Of a stretch of 21,618 nt of DNA, positions 15,745-21,618 are shown piece by piece. The notes under the pieces are model-generated. The model had not been told where the DNA came from. It saw nothing but the letters and a program-made list of their open reading frames with translations, and ran no database searches. Position numbers and translations under genes: made by a program. The DNA is from an uncultured Collinsella sp. GTDB lineage: Bacteria > Actinomycetota > Coriobacteriia > Coriobacteriales > Coriobacteriaceae. The stretch's first letter is position 1. Every line of letters begins with the position of its first letter. The stretch lies in assembly GCA_902478995.1 (NCBI GenBank), contig CABSNF010000038.1, forward strand, positions 1-21,618, written 5' to 3'.

Positions 15745-16980
15745 ATGTTTAATAAAAAGCCCCTCGCGGATACCACCACCCGAAGACCCTCAACTGGTGC
15801 GCAGGCCAAGATCTACAGTCGCGATAACGTGGCTCGCTATTCCGAGCGAGCTCGCCAACGTCGTCGTAGCCACACGATTCGTCACGTCGCGCTCATTGTC
15901 GTGCTTGGCGTGCTGCTGAGTGCCACTACCGCTGCCGGCCTGTGGTTTGCCACCATTATGGGCAAGCTCGGCGATTCTAATGTCATTACCGACAATCTGC
16001 GTCGGGTTCTGGTTGACACCGATGAGGCAAAGGATCCGTTCTACGTGCTGCTTCTTGGCACCGACGGCCGTCCGGGCGAGGATACGTATCGTGCCGACTC
16101 GATTATCCTGGCACGAATCGACCCCACGCAAAAGCAGGCGACGCTCATTTCCGTTCCGCGCGACACCAAGGTCGAGTACAAGGGCGAGACCATGAAGATC
16201 AACGCCTGCCATACCGTTGGCGGCGCCGAGGCCATGGTCGAGGCGGTCAACGAGCTGTGCGGTGTTCAGATTTCCCACTATGCCGAGGTCAGCTTCGACG
16301 GTATGCAGGCGCTGATTGATTCGGTTGGCGGTATCGACATTAACGCAACCGATGATGTTGACGACCCCGAGCACCTGGATATTAAGATTACCGCTGGCCA
16401 GCAGCATATGGACGGTGCCACCGCCCTTACCTATGCCCGCTGCCGCTACACCTATGCCGACGGCGATTACACGCGCATGCGCCACCAGCGTCAGGTGCTC
16501 GGCGCCCTTGCCAACCAGATTCTCAATAACTTCGATGCCACGAAGATCTTTGGCCTGGTTAATTCGCTGTCCGATATGCTCGTAACCGATATGAGCGTTC
16601 AGGATATCGTGGCTACGGTCAACGCCATGCGCGGTATGGATGTCGACGGCATCTACTCGGCCAACCTGCCCTCGTACGCCGACGACAGCACCATGATCGA
16701 CGGTGTGAGCTACGTCTTTGTCTACGAGGACGAGCTCAAGGAAATGATGGAGCGCGTCGATGCCGGCAAGGATCCCAAGGGTCCCAACACCATGGGTCTT
16801 TCCGACGGTTCTAGCTCTACGATCGGCGACCTGAACAACAACACGTCTGACGACTACGCAAACGGTACCGCAACCTCATCGGTCAGCTCTGACGATTCCG
16901 ATGACTCAAGCGATTCGAGCGATTCGGACTACTACGAAGAGCCCACCGGCGACGGCAACGGTTACGAAGCCAACTATTAG
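15745..16980 (+). CDS. LytR-CpsA-Psr (LCP) family cell-wall polymer ligase
   Basis: LCP proteins attach teichoic acids, capsule or other glycopolymers from lipid carriers to peptidoglycan on the outer face of the membrane. The 411-residue protein has a basic cytoplasmic tail (RRPSTG, RARQRRRSH), one membrane segment (about 47-69), and then the LCP domain with LLLGTDGRPGED, RADSIILARID, SVPRDTKV (the phosphate-binding Arg), a Val-Gly-Gly-Ile-Asp segment, and LTYARCRYTYADGDYTRMRHQRQVL. From about residue 350 a low-complexity Ser/Asp-rich acidic tail runs to the end. ATG 15745 has ACAGG upstream. A structured repeat starts one base after the stop. Adjacency to murA supports a wall-assembly role; the polymer handled is unknown. 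Confidence 0.9.
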   Translation: MFNKKPLADTTTRRPSTGAQAKIYSRDNVARYSERARQRRRSHTIRHVALIVVLGVLLSATTAAGLWFATIMGKLGDSNVITDNLRRVLVDTDEAKDPFYVLLLGTDGRPGEDTYRADSIILARIDPTQKQATLISVPRDTKVEYKGETMKINACHTVGGAEAMVEAVNELCGVQISHYAEVSFDGMQALIDSVGGIDINATDDVDDPEHLDIKITAGQQHMDGATALTYARCRYTYADGDYTRMRHQRQVLGALANQILNNFDATKIFGLVNSLSDMLVTDMSVQDIVATVNAMRGMDVDGIYSANLPSYADDSTMIDGVSYVFVYEDELKEMMERVDAGKDPKGPNTMGLSDGSSSTIGDLNNNTSDDYANGTATSSVSSDDSDDSSDSSDSDYYEEPTGDGNGYEANY

Positions 16981-16981
16981 A

Positions 16982-17128
16982 GTTACGCGGTTTTACCAAA
17001 CCGCGTAACGGCTCGACGCTGCGCGCCGCCCAAGGCGACAATTTGTCATTCAAAAGGCAGGGCATGACCAGAAGGTCAATGCCCTGCCTTTTTCATGCCA
17101 ACTTGTTCGCCTTGGACGTCGCTCGCTG
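16982..17128 (+). repeat. 147-base structured 3' element, copy 2
   Basis: This is the ungapped partner of the element at 1396-1542, beginning one base after the stop of the LCP gene. The same three stems form: the 12-bp hairpin with a tacc loop; the outer stem ccaaggcgacaa with ttgttcgccttgg (one bulged T); and the long inner hairpin with an agaa loop and T-run (17052-17093). Substitutions relative to copy 1 keep the pairing. The inner hairpin would act as terminator for the murA-LCP transcript. Confidence 0.85.
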
Positions 17129-17170
17129 ACGTTGGCTCAACCTGCGGTGCTGACTACTCCCCTTGCACCA

Positions 17171-17210
17171 AAAACCGCCCCGTTCTCGGTTTTGAGGACG
17201 GGGCGGTTTT
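17171..17210. terminator. Bidirectional intrinsic terminator between the LCP gene and pepT
   Basis: aaaaccgccccgt (17171-17183) pairs exactly with acggggcggtttt (17198-17210) around a 14-base loop. Runs of A on the left and T on the right allow termination from both sides. It serves the pepT gene on the minus strand, whose stop is 25 bases away, and backs up the element after the LCP gene. Confidence 0.88.
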
Positions 17211-17234
17211 GCTTACCTAGATTGTTCGAGTTCC

Positions 17235-18482
17235 TTATGCAAAGCGGGCGACGAGCTCCTGCAGGACGTCGGTCATCTTGACGAGTGAACTGACCGGGAC
17301 GAACTCGTTGACGCCGTGGTAGCAATAGCCGCCGGTGGAAAGGTTGGGGCAGGGCAGACCGCGGAACGACAGCTGGGCGCCGTCGGTGCCGCCACGAATC
17401 GGCAGCACTTGGGGCTCAACGCCGCAGGCAAGGTAGGCTTCCTTGGCAACATCAATAAGCTCGGGATAGTCACGAACGATCTCGGCCATATTTCGATACT
17501 GCTGCTTAATCTCGACCGTCACGCGCTCCTCACCCAGACGCTGGTTGAGCATCGAGGCGGCGGCATCAATAAGGTCGAGTTTCTGCTGGAACTTGGCGGC
17601 GTCATGGTCGCGGACGATATAGCGCGCTGTGGCGTGATCGACGGTCGCAGATACACCCTCAAGGTGATAAAAGCCCTCGTAGCCTTCCGTATACTCCGGG
17701 CGCTGCGCGTAGGGGAGCAACGCGTTGAAGTCGCAGAACAGATTGCCTGCGTTGACCATACGGCCCTTAGCGTTGCCCGGGTGGATGGACTGGCCCTCAA
17801 AGCGGACGGTCGCCTCGGCGGCGTTAAAGCACTCCCACTCCAGCTCGCCGATGGGGCCGCCGTCGACCGTGTAGGCGTACTTGCAGCCAAAGGTAGCGAT
17901 ATCCAACAGCTCGGCTCCGTGGCCGATTTCCTCGTCAGGGCAGAAGCAAATGCCGAGTGCGGGATGGGGCAAAGAAGGGTCCTGAGCGATACGCGCGACA
18001 AGCGACATGATCTCGGCGACGCCTGCCTTGTCGTCCGCGCCCAGCAGCGTGGTGCCATCGCTGCAGACCAGGTCCTCACCCGCGAGGTCGTTCAGGGCGG
18101 GAAGCTTGGCGGTACTCATGGCAACGGGCTTACCGTCAACCGTGCCGCAGACCAGGTCGCCGCCTTCGTAGTGTACGATGTGCGGCTTCACGCCGGCGCC
18201 CGGTGCAACTTCGGTGGTATCGAGATGGGCGATCAGGCCCAGGGCGGGCTTGTCCTCAGCGCCCGCACTTGCGGGGATATGCGCGCAGACATAGGCGTGC
18301 TCGGTCACGTGGGCATCTTCCGCACCAAGCTCGCGCAGCTCTTCAACCAGCACGTTGGCAAGGTCAAACTGAACGGCGCTCGAGGGTACCTGGTCGCAGT
18401 TTGCATCCTCGGACTGCGTGTTGATCTGGACGTAGCGCAAAAAGCGTTCGAGGACATCGGGGCTCGTGGTGGTGTTTTCCAT
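17235..18482 (-). CDS. pepT: Peptidase T (tripeptide aminopeptidase)
   Basis: PepT is a cytoplasmic M20-family metallo-aminopeptidase that removes the N-terminal residue of tripeptides using two metal ions. The 415-residue length is normal. Metal and catalytic residues are visible: His-Asp in IAHLDTTEVAPG, Asp in LLGADDKAGVAEI, the catalytic Glu pair in CPDEEIGHGAE, Asp in YTVDGGPIGELEWE, and the C-terminal His in GGYCYHGVNEFVPV. The family segment IRGGTDGAQLSFRGLPCPN is intact. I chose the ATG at 18482 because a GGAG lies upstream on the minus strand and it matches the usual N-terminus; the frame is open to 18578, but that extension would cross the divergent promoter area. It faces away from the regulator gene across a palindromic operator. 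Confidence 0.95.
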   Translation of the reverse strand: MENTTTSPDVLERFLRYVQINTQSEDANCDQVPSSAVQFDLANVLVEELRELGAEDAHVTEHAYVCAHIPASAGAEDKPALGLIAHLDTTEVAPGAGVKPHIVHYEGGDLVCGTVDGKPVAMSTAKLPALNDLAGEDLVCSDGTTLLGADDKAGVAEIMSLVARIAQDPSLPHPALGICFCPDEEIGHGAELLDIATFGCKYAYTVDGGPIGELEWECFNAAEATVRFEGQSIHPGNAKGRMVNAGNLFCDFNALLPYAQRPEYTEGYEGFYHLEGVSATVDHATARYIVRDHDAAKFQQKLDLIDAAASMLNQRLGEERVTVEIKQQYRNMAEIVRDYPELIDVAKEAYLACGVEPQVLPIRGGTDGAQLSFRGLPCPNLSTGGYCYHGVNEFVPVSSLVKMTDVLQELVARFA

Positions 18483-18530
18483 AAAGACCGCTCCAATCTT
18501 GGTCGTCGTGTGCAACAAGAACTCTAGCAC

Positions 18531-18548
18531 GGTATGCCACGGCATACC
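18531..18548. promoter_or_regulatory. Palindromic operator between pepT and the metal regulator
   Basis: GGTATGCC (18531-18538) and GGCATACC (18541-18548) are exact inverted half-sites separated by two bases, an 18-bp dyad in the 120-base divergent intergenic region. It is the best palindrome there and lies about 50 bases from the pepT start and 55 bases from the regulator start. A possible TAGAAT -10 for the rightward gene is at 18566-18571, and a TAGAGT (minus strand) for pepT overlaps 18522-18527. Binding by the adjacent DtxR/MntR-like protein is inferred. Confidence 0.6.
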
Positions 18549-18602
18549 ACGACGCTTGGATGGGGTAGAATCAGCCATTGAATGCAGAAGGGACGGAAGA
18601 TC

Positions 18603-19025
18603 ATGGATACGACAAATAGCTCGCGCGAACTACATCTGACGGTGGCGAACGAAGACTACTTGGAGTGCATGGTTCGCATTGAAAGCGAAGAGGGGGAAAC
18701 CAACGGCGTGCGATCGGTCGACATCGCGCAGCGCCTTGGCGTCTCCAAGGCATCGGTCAATAAAGCGGTTTCGGCGCTCAAGGCATCCGAGCTTGTCGAG
18801 CAATCGCACTACGGCAAGGTGATCCTGACCGATCGCGGCCGCGAGGTTGGCACGGCTATCTGGTACCGTCATCGCCTCATCCGCACGTTTTTGGTTCAGG
18901 AGCTCGGTGTCGAATTTGAGCGAGCCGATTCCGAGGCCTGCATGATGGAGCATGCGCTATCCGAGGACACGATGAGCCGCTGGCTCGCCTATCTCGAAAA
19001 GCAGGGAATCAGCGTCGAGGAATAG
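18603..19025 (+). CDS. DtxR/MntR-family metal-dependent transcriptional regulator
   Basis: These dimeric repressors bind operators when loaded with Mn2+ or Fe2+. The 140-residue product matches MntR in length (~142) and has no SH3-like third domain. The N-terminal winged helix includes SVDIAQRLGVSKASVNKAVS as the helix-turn-helix, followed by a wing (GKVILTDRGREVG) and the dimerisation helices. Candidate ligands are Asp18 and Glu21 (EDYLE, as MntR Asp8/Glu11), His90 (YRHRL, as MntR His77), and Cys113, Glu116 and His117 (EACMMEHALS, as DtxR Cys102/Glu105/His106). The ATG at 18603 has GGGACGG upstream; an in-frame ATG at 18582 has no site. The next gene starts 10 bases after the stop, so the two are probably co-transcribed. 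The exact metal is uncertain. Confidence 0.85.
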   Translation: MDTTNSSRELHLTVANEDYLECMVRIESEEGETNGVRSVDIAQRLGVSKASVNKAVSALKASELVEQSHYGKVILTDRGREVGTAIWYRHRLIRTFLVQELGVEFERADSEACMMEHALSEDTMSRWLAYLEKQGISVEE

Positions 19026-19035
19026 CGGGATATAT

Positions 19036-19929
19036 ATGGATACGAGTTATTACAACCGCTTTGGTGCCGAGGAACTTACGCGCCGCTTGTCGAGCGAGAC
19101 CTTGTTGGCGCAGGGCCCCATGGGCAGTGTTCTGTTGAGTGAGTACGATGCCGCCGACATTCCACCGGCGTTTTGGAATCTGGCAGAGCCGCAGACCGTT
19201 TCTCGTATCCATCGCTTGTATGTCGCCGCCGGCGCGCAGGTGCTCATTACCAACACCTTTCAGGCATCAAGCTATGCCCTCAAACACGACCAGATTGCGC
19301 CGTCCGTGGCGGAGGTCAATCGCGGGGCCGTCGACGATGCCCGCCAGGCGCACCCTCAGCTGCTGCTGGGCTCGATGGGCCCGATCGGTATTGAGTGGTT
19401 TGCCGAGGACTCTGCCGAGTATCGTGAAATCCGAGGCATTGCGCGCGAACAGGCGCACGCCTTGCTCAATGCCGGCGTTGACGGTCTGCTGATCGAGACG
19501 GTGACGTCTATCCGTAATTTGCAGCCCATGCTTGCCGGCGCTCGAGATGCCGCCGACGGCATGCCTGTTCTGGTGAGTTTTGTCGTTGACGATAAAGGCG
19601 ACCTGTTGGGCGATGGCCTCAACATCGAGGCAGCCGTTTTGTACGCCGAAAAACACGGCGCAAACTCGGTTGGTGTTAATTGCTGTTCGCTTGCGGCCGC
19701 GAACGCGGCGGTGCCCAGGATGGTTGCATCGGCGACTACTCCCGTCACGGTGCGTCCCAACGTGGGCGATCCGGTCCAGACTCAGGATGGCCCCGTATGG
19801 CATGAGAACCCCGAAGCTTTCGCGCGCGCATGCATCGAATGGAGACATGCCGGCGCCGCAATGGTGGGCAGTTGTTGTGGAACCACGGCAATCACTACGG
19901 CAGCGATGGCCGAGGCGCTCGATATATAA
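19036..19929 (+). CDS. Homocysteine S-methyltransferase family protein
   Basis: This family transfers a methyl group to the thiol of homocysteine to make methionine; stand-alone members (MmuM) use S-methylmethionine or S-adenosylmethionine, and the same domain forms the N-terminus of MetH. The 297-residue protein is a single TIM-barrel domain. It has QGPMGSVLL near the start, ITNTFQASSYAL, GSMGPIG, and the three zinc ligands Cys216 (GVNCCS) and Cys280-Cys281 (GSCCGTT). No folate or cobalamin domain follows. The ribosome site before ATG 19036 is weak (GCGGGA), so translation may be coupled to the regulator gene ending 10 bases before. A terminator follows. The methyl donor cannot be told from sequence. 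Confidence 0.88.
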   Translation: MDTSYYNRFGAEELTRRLSSETLLAQGPMGSVLLSEYDAADIPPAFWNLAEPQTVSRIHRLYVAAGAQVLITNTFQASSYALKHDQIAPSVAEVNRGAVDDARQAHPQLLLGSMGPIGIEWFAEDSAEYREIRGIAREQAHALLNAGVDGLLIETVTSIRNLQPMLAGARDAADGMPVLVSFVVDDKGDLLGDGLNIEAAVLYAEKHGANSVGVNCCSLAAANAAVPRMVASATTPVTVRPNVGDPVQTQDGPVWHENPEAFARACIEWRHAGAAMVGSCCGTTAITTAAMAEALDI

Positions 19930-19934
19930 AGGGT

Positions 19935-19962
19935 AAAACCGCTCCATTCGGGGCGGTTTTTT
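19935..19962 (+). terminator. Intrinsic terminator after the methyltransferase gene
   Basis: aaaaccgctcc (19935-19945) pairs with ggggcggtttt (19950-19960), with one T-G wobble and a four-base loop. A T-run from 19957 to 19962 completes it. The stem starts six bases after the stop codon at 19929. It probably ends the regulator-methyltransferase transcript. Confidence 0.88.
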
Positions 19963-19976
19963 ATTGCTTGCATGTC

Positions 19977-20027
19977 CTCGGCAGCATTTGCCCAAATGGT
20001 GAATGCTGGTGCCGGCAGGTTGCCGAG
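19977..20027 (+). promoter_or_regulatory. Nested stem-loop upstream of the phosphohexomutase gene
   Basis: ctcggca (19977-19983) pairs exactly with tgccgag (20021-20027). Directly inside it gcatt (19984-19988) pairs with aatgc (20002-20006), and a gccggc palindrome lies in the remaining loop. No T-run follows the outer stem. It may be a leader RNA structure or an operator. A weak promoter (TTGCCG at 20020, TATACC at 20041, 15-base spacing) overlaps the right foot. Confidence 0.35.
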
Positions 20028-20086
20028 TGCATGTTGCGGGTATACCCCATGCGTACCATGATCCAAACACTGTGAGGTGTCTGCGC

Positions 20087-21487
20087 GTGTGCGCGATAAT
20101 TCATTTTGGAACTGACGGTTGGCGCGCTCGCGTCGATGAGGACTTCACTGCCGATAACGTTGCCCGTATCGCCGATGCCGTCGGCGAGTTGTGGCAAAAG
20201 ACCAATCCGGGCAAAACGGTATATATAGGGTTCGACACCCGGCCCCTGGCGCGCGAGTTCGCTGAGCTTGCGGCGGGCGTGCTAGCAGCGCACGGGCTGG
20301 ACGCCGTGCTCGCTTCGCGACCTGTCCCGACCCCTGCCCTTACGTGGGCGGCGGCTTATGACGGTGAGGCGTGCGGCGCGCTCATGGTGACGGGGTCCCA
20401 TCATCCGCAGGGCTATCTGTGCCTCAAGATTCGCATGGGTGACGGCTCGACCGCCAACCAGGATGTCATCGAAGAGCTCGAAGAGACTATGGCTCCCGAG
20501 CCAATGGGGATCGAGGGGCAATATCGCACCGCGGATATCATTCCTGACTATATGCAGGCGGTGGCATCGTTTGTCGATGCCGAAGCCATCCGCGCCGCGC
20601 ACTTGCGCGTGGTTGTCGATCCCATGGGCGGCGCAGCCCAGGGCTATCTAGCCGACTTGCTGCGCGAGCTTGGCGTTGAGGTGCACGAGATTCACGCCGG
20701 GCAGGCGTCTGATCAAGAAGATATCTGCCCCGACCCCGTTGAGCCGTGGGTGGACGCTTGCGAGCGCACGGTTATCGAGGACGGAGCTTGCGCTGGCCTG
20801 GTGACCGACGGCGACGCCGACCGTATCGGCGCGGTTGACGAGCGCGGCAGATATATACATCCGCATCAGATCATGGCGCTCGTTTTGGGCGACTTGGTTC
20901 AATTTCGTAATTTGGAGGGGCGCGTCGTCGTCAATCTTTCGTGCTCGACGCTCGTGCGTCGCATTGCCGAGGCGCTTGGCTGCCGCGTGACCGTCAAACC
21001 AGTCGGTTTCAAATATATAGCGGCAGAGATGAAGAAGGGCGGCGTCCTCATAGGCGGCGAAGAAGCCGGTGGTATCGGTATCGCCGCGCATATGCCCGAG
21101 CGCGATGGAATCCTCGCCTGTCTGATTCTGTGTGAGCTTATGGCAAAGACGGACGCGCCTTTAGGCGTTCTGGTCGACCAACTCGAGGACAGTTTTGGTA
21201 AGACGAGTTACGGTCGACGCGATTTGCGCCTTGAGGCCGAAGATGCCGAAACGTTACGAACCCTGCTGCCGGGCGTAAACCCCAAGTCGATTTGTGGCAA
21301 GGTGCCGCAAAACGTTAGTCATATGGATGGCTTGCGTTTGGCATTCGAGGATGACACGTGGCTGCTGGTCCGTCCTAGCGGGACCGAACCGGTGGTGCGC
21401 GTCTACGCCGAGGGGTTCTCGGTGGAAGAACGTGACGAGTTGCTCGATGCTGGCTGTGCTTTAGCTAGGGGAACGTATCCGCTTTAA
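20087..21487 (+). CDS. Alpha-D-phosphohexomutase (phosphoglucomutase/phosphomannomutase family)
   Basis: The enzyme moves phosphate between C1 and C6 of a hexose, feeding glycogen, nucleotide-sugar and wall-polymer synthesis. The 466-residue protein has the four family motifs: the N-terminal FGTDGWRA, the phosphoserine loop MVTGSHHPQGY with Ser104, the Mg2+-binding DGDADR from residue 241, the sugar-specificity loop GEEAGG at 324-329, and the phosphate-binding RPSGTEPVVRVY near the end. The specificity loop fits PGM/PMM-like enzymes, not GlmM (GEQSG). Two motifs deviate: TGSHHP for the common TASHNP, and GEEAGG for GEESGG. GTG 20087 has TGAGGTG seven bases upstream and gives a family-like start; the longer opening at 20003 has no site. 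Substrate preference is not certain. Confidence 0.9.
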   Translation: MCAIIHFGTDGWRARVDEDFTADNVARIADAVGELWQKTNPGKTVYIGFDTRPLAREFAELAAGVLAAHGLDAVLASRPVPTPALTWAAAYDGEACGALMVTGSHHPQGYLCLKIRMGDGSTANQDVIEELEETMAPEPMGIEGQYRTADIIPDYMQAVASFVDAEAIRAAHLRVVVDPMGGAAQGYLADLLRELGVEVHEIHAGQASDQEDICPDPVEPWVDACERTVIEDGACAGLVTDGDADRIGAVDERGRYIHPHQIMALVLGDLVQFRNLEGRVVVNLSCSTLVRRIAEALGCRVTVKPVGFKYIAAEMKKGGVLIGGEEAGGIGIAAHMPERDGILACLILCELMAKTDAPLGVLVDQLEDSFGKTSYGRRDLRLEAEDAETLRTLLPGVNPKSICGKVPQNVSHMDGLRLAFEDDTWLLVRPSGTEPVVRVYAEGFSVEERDELLDAGCALARGTYPL

Positions 21488-21618
21488 CCATGAGGCTGCC
21501 TTATATAAAGAGATGCTCGGCGAGCGGTAGGTAACGGCTGGCAAACGTTAGTCGGATCACAAGATGTGTAGGAAATGTGTACACCCAGATTCCCGCCCCC
21601 GGGGCCCCTCCGGTCTGG
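21488..21618. other. Downstream flank to the window edge
   Basis: These last 131 bases show no coding frame I can support and no clear terminator for the phosphohexomutase gene. The end is very GC-rich (cccgcccccggggcccc). The next gene presumably begins outside the window. Confidence 0.4.

Noticed and set aside
17316..18527. A 403-codon plus-strand open frame opposite pepT
   Set aside because: The minus strand encodes a full, motif-complete PepT; the opposite frame has no start site or domain.
18483..18578. Longer PepT start at 18578
   Set aside because: It would add 32 residues not found in PepT and run through the operator; ATG 18482 has a GGAG site and the normal N-terminus.
20003..20086. 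Longer phosphohexomutase start at 20003
   Set aside because: The added residues show no family resemblance and no ribosome site precedes it; GTG 20087 has TGAGGTG.

Overview
The window is a high-GC, gene-dense bacterial chromosome segment. Compact operons, GTG/TTG starts, strong GGAGG ribosome sites and the protein sequences suggest an actinobacterium of the class Coriobacteriia, most likely Collinsella or a close relative. The genus is inferred from recalled sequence style, not from a search. Nearly all genes lie on the + strand; only a tripeptidase gene is on the minus strand. I see no tRNA, rRNA, CRISPR array, prophage or complete insertion sequence.

Region 1 (1-4870) is a translation-factor block: prfA (release factor 1), prmC (the methyltransferase that modifies release factors) and a TsaC/YrdC-type gene for the tRNA t6A modification. 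Two accessory pieces interrupt it. A ~640-base gap between prfA and prmC holds a structured repeat, a small REP-like hairpin and an AT-rich coding remnant. A HicA/HicB toxin-antitoxin pair with its own AT-rich promoter/operator sits between prmC and tsaC. Region 2 (4884-7196) carries glpK (glycerol kinase) and upp (uracil phosphoribosyltransferase).

Region 3 (about 7380-14435) is a complete F1Fo ATP synthase operon, atpI-B-E-F-H-A-G-D-C. It has a candidate promoter upstream, a structured leader before the c-subunit gene and a strong intrinsic terminator at the end. Region 4 (14449-16980) pairs murA (first committed step of peptidoglycan synthesis) with an LCP-family cell-wall ligase. Region 5 (17171-21487) holds pepT (minus strand), a divergently transcribed DtxR/MntR-like metal regulator with a homocysteine S-methyltransferase behind it, and a phosphohexomutase. 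An exact 8+8 palindrome lies between pepT and the regulator.

The most notable non-coding signal is a 147-base element present twice, directly after the stop codons of prfA and of the LCP gene. The copies have equal length and differ at nine positions. Six of these form three compensated base-pair changes in predicted stems, and the other three fall in a loop, a bulge and a linker. It ends in a terminator-like hairpin, so it looks like a structured RNA or DNA element under constraint. Other points of interest are a ~125-residue Ala/Glu-rich insertion inside PrmC, a signal-peptide-like leader on the ATP synthase b subunit, a 64-residue c subunit, and a regulator that mixes Mn-type and Fe-type metal ligands. 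The gene order (prfA-prmC-tsaC ... upp-atp-murA) resembles the order known from Bacillus and other Gram-positives.
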